From Plasmodiophora brassicae (lineage: Eukaryota; Endomyxa; Phytomyxea; Plasmodiophorida; Plasmodiophoridae), in NCBI GenBank assembly GCA_039704465.1, contig JASFAU010000002.1:1612001-1676000 (forward strand): a DNA stretch of 64,000 bases, read 5' to 3'. Of this stretch, positions 32,159 through 42,934 are shown one piece after another. A model generated the notes under the pieces. That model made no database searches, had not been told where the DNA came from, and saw only the letters and a program-made list of their open reading frames with translations. The position numbers and the translations under genes are program-made. Each line of letters starts with the position of its first letter. Position 1 is the first letter of the stretch.

Positions 32159-32995
32159 TCAGCCGCTGATTTCAAACGTGTAAAGGTAGCCTACGGGCAA
32201 GCAGCACAGACGTGTTGACCACAGTAATCCACCTTGGTCATATCGACCATATTGGACATTCGGCTCCATCAGGCCAGCGAAACGAAAGTCTTCGACTAGC
32301 GGCGAGGGCATCACACCTGGCCCTGCGCCTAGTCCTGACGACGAATGCGAGAGCACCGATCCGGACATTGGGCCTAGTCCTGGCGGCGAATGTGGAAACT
32401 CGTCTGATTCCGTTTCCCAGTCGTCCGCGACAGTGGCGACGGTGACTTCCGCAGCGTGCCATGATGTGTCGGCATTCCTGTGTCGACGTTTTAGAACTGT
32501 GAAAGCAATGATGGAGAGCGACCGTGCTTACAGAAAACTCTTCGCAACATTGTCTATATGCACCTTCTGATGCTTACGAAGACTGACATTGGACGCGAAC
32601 GCGACAGTGCACCCCGGCTCGGTGCACACGAACGGGCGGCAACCGAAATGACTGCGGAGGTGCCTCACCAACGTTCCGCTTTCTGGATCAAAACGCTATC
32701 AACATGGTACTATAAGGCAATGCCGACGCAACGTACGCGTGAACCTCCTTCCGCAAACATGACACCGATGGGGCTTCTCACCCGAATGAATGCGCTTGTG
32801 CCTTGACACGGAACTGACCCATTTGAACCGGCGTCCACAGTCGTCGCATTGGTACGGCATCTTCTCAGGATGGCACACCTGGCGGTGTGCGTACAGGTCC
32901 TTGGGCGTCCCATCGACCAGGACCGCACCGCAGTCGCTGCACTTGATGTTCACGTTCGCCTTGACGACGCGCGCCCGGCCTGCCCGACTCGTCAT
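32159..32995 (-). CDS. C2H2 zinc-finger protein
   Basis: Exons 32995-32737, 32682-32539 and 32496-32159 give 246 aa. After a basic start (MTSRAGRARVVK) there is a degenerate finger (CSDCGAVLVD, HRQVC), then canonical fingers: YQCDDCGRRFKWVSSVSRH, the linker HSGEKPH, RCHVCGRRFTQSGTLVRHL (rebuilt across intron 1), and FVCTEPGCTVAFASNVSLRKH. The TGEKP-like linker and four fingers in tandem predict sequence-specific DNA binding. The C-terminal third is Gly/Ser/Pro-rich. Intron 2 (32497-32538, 42 nt) was chosen to keep the longest final frame; a 35-nt alternative shifts frame. Target genes are unknown. Confidence 0.78.
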
Positions 32996-33052
32996 CAACG
33001 CCAACCTGACCCAATGCTCCCCAAATCCCAAATGACGACACGACACGGCCAA

Positions 33053-33351
33053 CCCCTCAGTGCAGCCGTGCCATGTAACACCCCGCAGGCGTTACAGCCT
33101 CGACTGGTGACTGCATTGCGCTGCAGTCGGACGACTACCGTATCTCTTGGTACGTTGTCGCCAAACGTGCAAGCAAAATGGACAGGCGGTAAAAAGGTCC
33201 GAGGAAGTCCGCGTGCGCCGTGGGTTGCATGTCCATTGACCGTGTTGACGTGTTCTGCCGGGCAACGTTGGAGCCCTGAGCGTCGGGCCAGCTTCTCTCT
33301 CAGCAGTATGTGACAGCTTGGGCGTTTCAACGGTCACAGGTAAGGCGATGG
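33053..33351. other. Intergenic region upstream of the C2H2 gene, left flank of the inverted repeat
   Basis: No coding exon or motif can be supported in this stretch of about 300 bp. Reading frames present are short or lack composition bias. Confidence 0.35.
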
Positions 33352-34024
33352 GAAGCACAGCGTCTGGCGATCCAGAATTCGAGTCCATCTGCGCGGCCAA
33401 CCTGTCCCGGCCGCGAATCATATCTCCATCCGATCGAGGAGACCCTGGATCTTCGCAAACCGGGAGTGCGGCATGGCAGTTTCGGTCGCCATGGTTGAGA
33501 CCAAAGTTGAAGTTTGCCAGCTACTGCCGTCGTGCAGGCGGAAGAGTGCACGAGCCAAAGATCAGATTGTGCGACGATTTCTGGCGGCCAACCAGTTGAC
33601 GATCCGCATTGCAACACATGAAGCGCAGCGGTCGCCGTTGGAGGTCATGGCCGAGGCAAAGGGATTTCTGGACTCGATTCGTCCCCGGTTCATTACCGCG
33701 GAACGGTTGAGGAGCCATTTCCTGAACATGGACCAGGCACCGGTCTTCTGCGCTTCATGTGTTGCAATGCGGATCGTCAACTGGTTGGCCGCCAGAAATC
33801 GTCGCACAATCTGATCTTTGGCTCGTGCACTCTTCCGCCTGCACGACGGCAGTAGCTGGCAAACTTCAACTTTGGTCTCAACCATGGCGACCGAAACTGC
33901 CATGCCGCACTCCCGGTTTGCGAAGATCCAGGGTCTCCTCGATCGGATGGAGATATGATTCGCGGCCGGGACAGGTTGGCCGCGCAGATGGACTCGAATT
34001 CTGGATCGCCAGACGCTGTGCTTC
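33352..34024. repeat. Large inverted repeat: two 277-bp arms around a 119-bp spacer
   Basis: The left arm (33352-33628) and the reverse complement of the right arm (33748-34024) read identically as far as I compared them, including identical translations in every frame (for example MAVSVAMVETKVEVCQLLPS on both strands). The spacer is 33629-33747. The repeat contains the 5' half of a transposase (see next entry), so the right arm is an inverted copy of coding DNA. A transcript would fold into a hairpin of over 250 bp. It lies 180 bp from the actin stop codon. Identity of the arms says a recent event or an assembly artefact. Confidence 0.9.
33473..33747 (+). pseudogene. Truncated pogo/Tc1-like DDE transposase fragment
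   Basis: The plus-strand frame runs through the left arm and the spacer: IVRRFLAANQLTIRIATHEA, then EVMAEAKGFLDSIRPRFITA, and RSHFLNMDQAPVF. The order R-F-L...N-x-L-x-x-R-x-x-T-x-x-A-Q, a helix ending in a -RPR- turn, then NMD-Q-x-PV(F) is that of pogo-like transposases, where the Asp of NMD(E/Q)TP is the first catalytic Asp. After F the sequence turns into the inverted copy of its own 5' half, so the catalytic domain is lost. Upstream, two other frames look partly coding, which suggests earlier frameshifts. Confidence 0.65.
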
Positions 34025-34203
34025 GCAGAAAAATATGGACGGCTCGGCAGCCGTCAGACGGGTGTCTTCGGCATGTCCTGCCCAAAGGAGAAATATCACA
34101 CAGCAAGTGGTCTGAGGGAAACTATTGACAGGTTTATGCAATGCCGATGTGCGTTTCGGAATGTACAGAAACTATGTACAGGAACAAGACGCAGGCGCAT
34201 CGT

Positions 34204-35334
34204 TTAGAAGCACTTGCGGTGGACGATGGCCGGGCCGGCCTCGTCGTACTCGTCCTTGCTGATCCACATCTGCTGGAACGTCGACAGGGACGACAGGATG
34301 GATCCTCCGATCCAGACAGAGTACTTGCGCTCCGGCGGGGCGACGACCTTGACTCGGATCGACGACGGCGCCAGGGCCGTCACCTCCTTGGAGATGCGGT
34401 CGGCGATGCCGTCGAACATGGTCGTGCCGCCCGACAGGACAATGTTGCCGTACAGGTCCTTACGAATGTCGACGTCGCACTTCATGATCGACTGGTACGT
34501 CAGCTGGTGGATGCCCTCCTGCTCGATGCCGATCAGCGACGGCTGGAACAGGACCTCCGGGCAGCGGAATCGCTCGTTGCCGACCGTGATGACCTGACCG
34601 TCGGGCAGTTCGTACGACTTCTCGACCTCGGACGACTGCTCCGAGTTGGACATCTCGGCGTCGAAGTCCTGGGCGATGTACGCCAGCTTCTCCTTGATGT
34701 CGCGGACGATTTCGCGCTCGGCCGTCGTCGTGAACGAGTACCCGCGCTCGGTCAGGATCTTCATCAGGTAGTCGGTCAGGTCGCGACCGGCCAGGTCGAG
34801 ACGCAGGATGGCGTGCGGCAGCGCGTACCCTTCGTAGATGGGGACCGTGTGCGAGACACCGTCACCACAGTCGAGGACGATACCCGTCGTACGACCGGAG
34901 GCGTACAGCGACAGGACGGCCTGGATGGCGACGTACATGGCCGGCGTGTTGAACGTCTCGAACATGATCTGCGTCATCTTCTCACGGTTGGCCTTCGGGT
35001 TCAGCGGCGCCTCCGTCAGCAGGACCGGGTGCTCCTCGGGCGCGACACGCAGCTCGTTGTAGAACGTGTGGTGCCAGATCTTCTCCATGTCGTCCCAGTT
35101 CGTGACGATGCCGTGCTCGATCGGGTACTTGAGCGTCAGGATACCACGCTTGGCCTGGGCCTCGTCGCCGACGTACGCGTCCTTCTGCGTCGCGCCGACC
35201 ATGATGCCGGTGTGGCGCGGACGCCCGACGATCGACGGGAAGACGGCGCGCGGGGCGTCGTCGCCGGCGAACCCGGCCTTGACCATGCCGGATCCATTGT
35301 CGACGACCAGGGCCTGGACTTCCTCGTCACACAT
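34204..35334 (-). CDS. ACT1: Actin
   Basis: Single exon of 376 aa starting [17 protein letters not shown]. All conserved blocks are present: [18 protein letters not shown], the DNase-I loop [48 protein letters not shown], and [14 protein letters not shown]. The C-terminus is IVHRKCF. This is conventional actin rather than an actin-related protein. Codon use is strongly biased to C/G-ending codons, as expected for a highly expressed gene, which also opens a long shadow frame on the other strand. Lack of introns contrasts with most neighbours. Confidence 0.98.
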
Positions 35335-35586
35335 GCTGGCGGCTGCTGCTGGGGGTCTCCTGCTGCTACTTGTCGATGTCGGCCTTGGACGAGCGCTATC
35401 GAAATGATGGCGCTGCGGGTTGGCGCGAGCCCGAGCCACTGTGTCACGGGCAGCGCGGGGGGTCGCGCGCCTCCCGCGCTGCGTGGGTGGGGTGGCGCGC
35501 GCCTCCTGTTACCCATGACGTCACGCGCCCCCGCGACGAACGAATCGCCCGCACCGTATCTTCTTGCCCGTCGTTTATTATTGTAG

Positions 35587-36208
35587 TCACTTGGCCGGCG
35601 ATATCCCCGACGACTCTGCGAACTCGTGCAGGCCCAGATCCGCCCAGCGTTTGTCGGCGTTCGCGTCCGGTTCCGGGATCTCGTCTGGCAGGAATGAGTA
35701 TTCGATGACGAGGCGGATAAGGGGTATACAGACGCGTACATGTTCCATCGGTCCCGGTGGACGAGACGTCAACGCCGGCAGGGATATCAATATCTACAGG
35801 CCGGGGAGTGGCGTCAGACTCCCGCAGTGGCGATATGTATCGGGGTGCAGCGGCGTACCGTCATCGGACAGGCGATCCGACAGCCATTTCGCATCGACCA
35901 GGTCGAGCAGGTCGCGCACCCGATGCACGCTCGACACGAACTGGCCGTCCATCGCCCGCAATCGCAACTCCGGCGCCGCCTCCGATGCGAGAACCGCGGT
36001 CACACGGCCCTGCCGCAACGGCCTCGATTACGTTATGCTGTAGCGCGTTCACGATTCGTAGGCAGCTACGTATTGTACAGAGCGGTCGGTGCGGTTTTAC
36101 TCTAGCTGCGTGTGAGGGACAGTCGACGACCAGGGCGTACGAAACCGCGGGACGTGACGGGGACCTCGTGCCACGGCACCGAAGCGCCGTCGCCGCCCGA
36201 GGGTCCAT
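35587..36208 (-). CDS. Unknown small protein, 5' end uncertain
   Basis: The 3' part is well supported by composition. An exon with TAVLASEAAPELRLRAMDGQF, then VHRVRDLLDLVDAKWLSDRL, joins through a 67-nt intron to DIDIPAGVDVSSTGTDGT. It then joins through a 55-nt intron to EIPEPDANADKRWADLGLHE and the stop at 35587. Upstream, ATG 36208 (MDPRAATALRCRG) could be the first exon with a donor near 36110, but ATG at about 35955 (MDGQF) would also work. No family is recognised; the helix-rich middle and acidic end suggest a subunit of a complex. It is divergent from MetE. Confidence 0.42.
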
Positions 36209-36423
36209 TTCTTTCGGCGCCACGCGCCCGCCGCGGTGTATGGCTTGGACGAGTGGGCCTATTTTTGGTCGCCACGTCGCGTGTGGGGGCGCACACGCGT
36301 TGGCAAGCGATGGCGGCAAGAAAAACGCCCTCGTGGGTCCCCAAGTCCGTCGGACGTTCATGCTTGCCGTCATTTGCAATCGTGACCGTCTTGTTGCCGG
36401 GGCTGCGTCGTCTACCGTTCGCC

Positions 36424-39356
36424 ATGGCGTCCATCAAGGTTGAGTCAAGGTCGGCGTGACATGTTGCAGGGGGGTGTCCCAGATGTGGATATCTTATTGG
36501 TCGCCTGCGGCAGTGTGCTTGGGTTCCCCCGCATCGGCGCGAACCGCGAGCTGAAGCGCCTCGTTGAAAAGTTCTGGCGCAGGTCGGGTACGCGCGCTCG
36601 TTACCGATTCATCCGCTCTAATGTTCTGTGTCGCAGCGGGATCGATGAGGCTGAGTTGCTGTCCGGGGCGGCCGAACTTCGTCGCGCGTCTTGGACGATG
36701 CAGAAAGACCTGGGCCTGGACCGTGTCCCGTGTAACGACTTTTCGCTTTACGACCAGGTCCCCTTCACCCGACTTCAAACATCGACAATGTCGTCGCTGA
36801 CGATGCCTTGACAGGTTCTTGATGCCGCGTGTCTGGTGGGAGCCGTCCCGGATCGCTACAAGCAGTTGCACCAGCCAGGCGCGCAGGTTTCCTTGCAAAC
36901 CTATTTCGCCATGGCGCGTGGCATCCAGAAGACGTCTGGCACCACCGAGGTCGACCAGCCGGCTATGGAGATGAAGAAATACTTCGACACGAACTGTGCG
37001 TGAACGTCCACAATCGATTGTGTCTGCTGACGTCTGATGCCATTCCTCAGACCACTACCTTGTGCCGGAGTTGTCTGAAGACACGTCGTTTAAGGTCAGT
37101 TCGTCGAAGCCTTTCGACGAGTTCAACGAGACGAAGGCGCTCGGCATTCCGTCTCGTCCCGTTCTGGTCGGGCCTGTTTCGTTCCTTCTGCTGTCGAAGC
37201 CGTCTGGCAGTGCCCAGAAGGGGTTCCACCCGCTGTCGCTCCTGAACAAGGTCCTCCCCGTCTACGTTGACATCGTCAAGCGCCTCGTCGAGGAAGGCGC
37301 CACGCACATTCAGTTCGACGAGCCGATGGCCTGCATGGACCCGACCCCCGCAGCTCCAAAGGCTGCCCTCGATGCTGCCTACAAGCAGGCGTACAACGCC
37401 CTCAGTGCCGCGGCAGGTTCCCGTACTGAACTGTAAGCTTATCTTTTCGATTCGCTTCATGAACTGTCGCTTACCTTGTCGTCCAGGATGGTGTCCACGT
37501 ACTTCCAGAGCCCCCACCCTGACCTCCTGTCTACCCTGGTCCAGCTTCCTGTCCAGAGCATTCACGTTGATGTCAGTGCTTGACATACCGATGCTCCCGG
37601 GGTCCCTAACGTCTTTACAGGTTACGCGTTCCAGCAAAGATATGTTTGCGGCCTTCATGTCGAAGCTGTCTGAGGTACAAATCGCGCACTTCTCCTTGCG
37701 AATGCCGTCCTCTGACAGGTTCGGGTTAGACGGACGGAAAGCGCGGTGTCTCCTTGGGGATTGTCGATGGTCGTAACGTTTGGAAGGTTGACGCCGCTCA
37801 AGCGCTGTCGGACCTGTCGCCGCACGTGCAGGCGCTATCGTCGATGAATGTTACCGTCAGCTCGTCGTGCTCTCTTCTTCATTCGCCGTGGAGCCTGGAA
37901 GGAGAAGACCGTCTGGATTCCGAGGTCCTCGACTGGATGGCGTTCGCCAAGGAGAAGATCGTCGAGATTGTCAATCTGTCGCATTTGCTGGAGGCGAAAC
38001 TGAACAACAAGGCCGTCGACGCCAGCACCACCGAATGGTTCGCAGCGAATAAGCAGTCCAACGAGCGCCGTCGCAACTCGGTGAAGACGCGTGACCCGAA
38101 GGTTCGCTCGCGTACAGCTTCTGTCAACGAGACGTCCATGAAGCGCGTTAGCGACGCGCAGGTCAGTAACGCTTCTCATGTCGCCACGTTGAACGTCCAT
38201 GACAAGCCTCGACAGACGCGTCAGTCCAAGCAGCAACAGCACCTGAACCTGCCGCTGTTCCCGACCACGACAATCGGGTCGTTCCCACAGACTAGCGCCA
38301 TCCGCAAGGCCCGTGCCGACTTCAAGAAGGGCCTCATGTCGGATGCCGAGGTAACGACTGGCTCAGCGAATGACGGACAACTGTCTAATCGTTTCTTGCA
38401 GTACGAAAAGTTCATCGTTGAAGAGACCGGGAAGTGCATCAAGTTCCAGGAAGAGGTCGGGCTCGACGTTCTCGTCCACGGCGAGTTTGAGCGGAACGAC
38501 ATGGTTCGTTGTGCGTTTGTCGGCCGACTGGTTGCTCAACCCCTGACAGGTTGAGTTCTTCGGCGAACACCTGACTGGTATGCTCTTCACGAGCAACGGC
38601 TGGGTTCAGAGCTATGGTTCGCGTTGCGTCAAGCCCCCCGTTATCTACGGTGACGTTAGCCGCTCGAAGCCGATGACCGTCGAGATGGCCAAGCTGGCCC
38701 AGTCCATGTCCAACAACGCCCCTGTCAAGGGCATGCTGACCGGGCCCGTCACCATCCTGCAGTGGTCCTTCGTCCGCAATGACCAGCCACGCAGCGTCTC
38801 CTGTGCTCAGCTCGCGCTTGCCGTTCGCGACGAGGTCGACGATCTTCAGAAGGCGGGCATCAAAGTCATCCAGGTCGACGAACCGGCGATTCGTGAAGGG
38901 CTGCCCATGCGCAAGTCGGAGCAAGAGGCGTACCTGAAGTGGGCGGTCGACTGCTTCCTGCTGTCCACCTGCGTCGCCTGGGACGAGACGCAGATCCACT
39001 CGCACATGTGCTACTCTGACTTTGTCGACATCGTCGACGCCATTCGTCGCATGGATTCCGACGTCCTGTCCATCGAGAGCTCCCGTTCGGAGCTCAAGCT
39101 CCTGTCCGCCTTCGAAGAGTCCCGGTACCCGAACCAGCTCGGCCCGGGCCTGTACGACATCCACTCGCCGCGTATCCCATCCGTCAAGGAGATGACGGAG
39201 CGCGCCCGCAAGATTCTCAAGTACCTGTCGGCGCGCCAGTTCTGGATCAACCCGGACTGTGGGCTCAAGACGCGCGGCTGGCAGGAGACGAAGACGTCCC
39301 TGGAGAACCTCGTCGCCGTCGCCAAACTTCTGCGCAAGGAGACGCCTGTGGCTTGA
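36424..39356 (+). CDS. metE: Cobalamin-independent methionine synthase (MetE)
   Basis: Ten exons (first 36424-36449, last 38550-39356) sum to 815 aa; all nine junctions keep frame. The N-domain has [20 protein letters not shown] and, later, [12 protein letters not shown] and [11 protein letters not shown] charged linker (residues about 405-470, [19 protein letters not shown]) is longer than in plants. The catalytic C-domain has [60 protein letters not shown], the zinc ligands in HMCYSDF and NPDCGLK, and [13 protein letters not shown]. It makes methionine from homocysteine and 5-methyl-THF-glutamate without B12. The usual HGEPERNDMV motif reads [10 protein letters not shown]. Confidence 0.95.
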
Positions 39357-39485
39357 TCAGCGCCCTCGTCGTGCGACGTTCGTCGTTGCAATAAACACCA
39401 ACGATCTGGACCAGTGACGGACAGTACGTACCCTCGCGACTCAGTCAACAGTCGATTAGCGACGTTTACTATCACCCTGCGCTTC

Positions 39486-40931
39486 ATGGATGGTGGAACG
39501 CCTCCCGGCGCCGCTCTCCAGCGCTTATCCACGGCTGGCGCTCCGCTCGCCGTCTGCCGTGCCATCGTTTCGCGGCACCAGACCCGATGCGTCGCCGGCA
39601 CTCTCCTGCACAGCCCTCGCCGGCCCGCCCGGCTTCTAAACGAGGCTGACGTTCGCCTCCTATCGTGCATTGTTCGTGGGTGCTCCGCGTTGTCCTCTAT
39701 TCATGAGCGCCTGCTGGACCAGCGGATCGAGGACGAGGTCCAGAAACGGATCGCTGTCGTGCGCACGAGCGTAACGGCCGGCGATCTGTCGGGCGCCGTT
39801 GACGCCGTTAGCGACAGCGTCGGTCTGTACAGCGCCCGGCTGGAGCAGGTTGGCAAGGCGCAGGTCGAAGACACGTTCGACCGTCGGGCGCGGTACGCCG
39901 ACCAGCTCGGCAGCACTATCCGCATCGTCGGCGCCTCGATCTTCAAATCGTTCCTGACGCACCGCGACGACCAGCTCCTGGGCCCATTCCGCAAGCTCAG
40001 CGCCAACGAAACGCGTCTGCGTCGGCACCCGTTCGTCACCAGCAACGGCAGGCGGGTGTCGTTCCTGCCGTTCGGCAGCGAGGCCATGCAGGCTCTGCAG
40101 TCCGACTTGGAGGCCACGTGGACCGCGCCGCAGATCAGTCGGGGGCTGCCGCACCGGTTCGGCGCGCACGCACTCGCGTTCGCGCGCTTGCGCCAGTTAG
40201 CGGCTTCCGCCACGCCGGACGCGTTTGCGAGCCAGGTCGGCGCTGCGATGCAAAGCGCGTTGCTGGACGGACTCGACGGGTACGACATGGTGTCGTGGTG
40301 CGTCCAGTACTGCTGGGCGGCCTGCTCGACGCACATCAACTCGCCGGCGGGTGCGGCGCTGGCGAGGTTAGTGCGCGTGCACAGCGCCATCGAGGCGGTC
40401 GGCGAGTCGATCGCGCTGGTGTTCGAAGGGTCCCGGCCGTGGGCGTCACGCCTGGCCTGGGCCCTGCGTCTGGCACGTGGCGTCGCCACGGATATCGTCC
40501 AGGAGCTGTTCGAACGGCAGTGCCTGATGATGTGGAAGGCGCTGCTGACCAAGAAGGTTGTCCGCAAGCGGATGCCCGTCATGCAGAGCGCGATCGACGC
40601 CGTCCTGGAGCCCATGATCGCCCTGTGTCACGGGTGCTGCCCGACGACGACGGAGACGATGGTCGACTCGGTCGTGTTCCCCATGGTCCACGAGATGCTG
40701 TGCAGGTTGGCGGAGGTCGGGAAGAGGATCACACCCGGATGGCTGAACGACGAGACGAAAGTCCTGGTCGCATGGATTGAGCGCCATCGCGTTGCGGATG
40801 CCGCCCACCTGCCCAGCTTCGAAGCGCTCGGCAGGCTGGAGGCCGTCGCCGACCTGCTAGCCAACAAGAATGCCATCACGCCCCTGCTTCGCGTCCGGGT
40901 ACCCGATTACGCCACCTGGACCCGGCTCTAG
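39486..40931 (+). CDS. Unknown helical protein (482 aa)
   Basis: Single exon from ATG 39486. The frame is open upstream without ATG. The protein is predicted almost wholly helical and soluble, rich in Ala, Leu, Arg and Val, with segments such as LLDQRIEDEVQKRIAVVRTS and LGPFRKLSANETRLRRHPFV. A cysteine cluster occurs around residue 300 (WCVQYCWAACSTH) and again near 390 (CHGCC). No membrane segment or known motif. Architecture is compatible with a tethering or trafficking complex subunit, but that is a guess. It follows MetE by 130 bp on the same strand. Confidence 0.72.
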   Translation: MDGGTPPGAALQRLSTAGAPLAVCRAIVSRHQTRCVAGTLLHSPRRPARLLNEADVRLLSCIVRGCSALSSIHERLLDQRIEDEVQKRIAVVRTSVTAGDLSGAVDAVSDSVGLYSARLEQVGKAQVEDTFDRRARYADQLGSTIRIVGASIFKSFLTHRDDQLLGPFRKLSANETRLRRHPFVTSNGRRVSFLPFGSEAMQALQSDLEATWTAPQISRGLPHRFGAHALAFARLRQLAASATPDAFASQVGAAMQSALLDGLDGYDMVSWCVQYCWAACSTHINSPAGAALARLVRVHSAIEAVGESIALVFEGSRPWASRLAWALRLARGVATDIVQELFERQCLMMWKALLTKKVVRKRMPVMQSAIDAVLEPMIALCHGCCPTTTETMVDSVVFPMVHEMLCRLAEVGKRITPGWLNDETKVLVAWIERHRVADAAHLPSFEALGRLEAVADLLANKNAITPLLRVRVPDYATWTRL

Positions 40932-41285
40932 ACGATACATAGCGCTAATATTCCTAGCTGCCGGAGCAATGTTCAAAGACAGACCACTTGGTTGCCCTGT
41001 TGGTTTCAGCTACTGCTGTCTACGTCCGGGTGGGGCCGGCGTGCCCGGGCCCGGGTCTCTCGAACTGGCCGGATCAACGTAGAGTAGGTCTCAGTGGGCT
41101 CGGCGCCAGTACATTCGAAAAGTGCGTGCTGTGCGTTGGTGAAAGGTACACGTCAGTGCGTTCGTAAACCGCGTCAGTGGCTCCGTCTATTCCTGTCGCG
41201 CCTGGGCCTGGGTCCTGAATTCGCCCTCGGACACCGCCCGGCGTTTCATTTCGGCTCTGGACTGGACCCATCGCCCCGAGATACC
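40932..41285. other. 354-bp intergenic region before the SKP1-like/ankyrin gene
   Basis: Downstream flank of the unknown helical gene and promoter of the secreted SKP1/ankyrin gene. The palindromic GCCCGGGCCCGGG occurs near 41042-41054. No coding exon or TATA box is clear. Confidence 0.4.
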
Positions 41286-42730
41286 ATGTCACCGTGCGGC
41301 CTGCCTCGTCGCGCTGCTGCGCTCCTGTGCCTGCTTCTCGCTGGTGTCGTCGACGCGGTCACGTTCTGTACCTCCGACGGGATCAGGTTCAAGGTGGACA
41401 CGGACCGGGCCCTCGACCATTCGCGATTGCTGCAAAGAATGCTTGAGGACGGCTGTGCTTTAGATTTTACGCCGCTTCCTCTCCCCGCCGACCGGACTGA
41501 CAAACGTGTGCTAGCCCTGATCAGGGATTTCATGCTGACGGTCGAGGCGAACGCGGTATAGGACGACATGCGAATTGCCATGCTCGCCTGCCCCCCGCTG
41601 ACGATATCCCACACGAATAGGTTGACGACGGTCCCGATCTATGGATACAGCGCTGGTTCAGAATCGACGTCGACACGTCCAAGGAGGACACCAAGCGTCA
41701 GTGCAGGTTGCTGACACTGGCCAGCTTCCTCGAAATGCGCCCGCTCATGCTCGCCGTCCTGTCCATCAGCCGCCCCGAGCAGTACGAGGTCATGAGCGAG
41801 TTCCTGGGCGTGGACCTCCTCCAGACCGTTGCGGACGCCGCCTCTATCAACCAGCTCGACCGCTTCGCTGCCCACAATCCTGAGCAGAAGGACCTCGTTC
41901 GAAACCTTCGACGCCTAGCCGCGTTCGGTGCAGACCCAGAGCAGGCGACGCACGTCGACGCCAACGTTCGCTGGTCGGGCACGATGGGTGTGCTGCACTG
42001 GGCCGTACTGAATGACGAGAGACGGCTGGTCGTGACGCTGCTCGACAGAGTCCCCGGATTCGACGCCAACACGCTGGACGACCTGTATGGAATGACACCA
42101 CTGCAATTCGCCCTGGAGCTGGGGCCCCTTGAAGTTCTAACCTTGGTCCTCGCTGCGGCGCCTCGAGTCGACGTCAACGCACGCGACCGCCTTGGCCACA
42201 CACCATTGCTCAGCGCCCTGGATCGCAACGTCACTGTTGACAATCGATTCATGAGGCAGCTGCTGCGAACCCCTGGCATCGATGTCGCGGCCAGCCTCCC
42301 AGACGGCACGTCCCCGCTGCATCTGGCCGCCAGGCATGATCATCACGACTGTGCCAACATGCTGCTCGAGGTGGACGGCATCCAGGTCGATGCACAAATC
42401 ACCGCCACGCGACAGACGCCGTTGCACTGGGCTGTTCTAAGCGATTCGGTCAACGTTGCCAGGTCGCTGCTGGGTAAGGGGGCCGATGTGGGCGCGCGAG
42501 ACAGCTGGCAGCGGACGCCTCTGCACTGGGCCGCCCGGTACGGCCGATACGAGATTTGCGAGATGCTCCTGTCGGTGGCAGCTGAATGGGACGTCCTCCA
42601 CCAAGACATTGACGGTCAGACGGAACGCGACTTGGCCGTCGCCAACGGACATCGGCGCATCGTCGCCCTGCTGGCCGAGCATAAGCGACGAATGGCGCGC
42701 TTGCGCCGGCAGTGGTTCGGACAGGACTGA
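41286..42730 (+). CDS. Secreted SKP1-like (POZ-fold) plus ankyrin-repeat protein, candidate host-directed effector
   Basis: Exons 41286-41555 and 41621-42730 (intron 65 nt) give 459 aa. The signal peptide is MSPCGLPRRAAALLCLLLAGVVDA. Next comes an SKP1/BTB-like domain: VTFCTSDGIRFKVDTDRALD, LLQRMLEDG, PLPLPADR, then DLWIQRWFRIDVDTS, LLTLASFLEMRPLMLAVLSI and a SKP1-like C-terminal helix region (EFLGVDLL...). From about residue 230 there are at least five ankyrin repeats (GMTPLQFALELGPLEVLTLV, TSPLHLAARHDHHDCANMLL, QTPLHWAVLSDSVNVARSLL, RTPLHWAARYGRYEICEMLL). SKP1 recruits F-box proteins to cullin-1 ligases. A secreted fusion could redirect host ubiquitination, which is inference. Confidence 0.82.
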
Positions 42731-42934
42731 CCGGCCCAGGCACGTACGTCACGACAAAGACCGGGAACGTCCAAATACACACCGTTCCATCTGTTTCGCA
42801 TCGTTCGTGGCTGCTGGCGATGGGTGTCCGCGGGCGCCCCAAGCCCCCACGGCGCCTGAGAATTGAATGACCCATCAGCGTGCCGCCAGTTCGGGCCCCG
42901 CCCCGTTTTGCCCTGGTGCGGCGCGTACTGTCAA

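Noticed and set aside
33473..33903. Two identical overlapping genes on opposite strands
   Set aside because: They are the two arms of one inverted repeat; only the left arm plus spacer continues into transposase-like sequence.
34141..35586. Long plus-strand open frame over the actin gene
   Set aside because: Mirror of the strongly biased actin codons; the minus strand encodes complete actin and the plus translation has no protein-like pattern.
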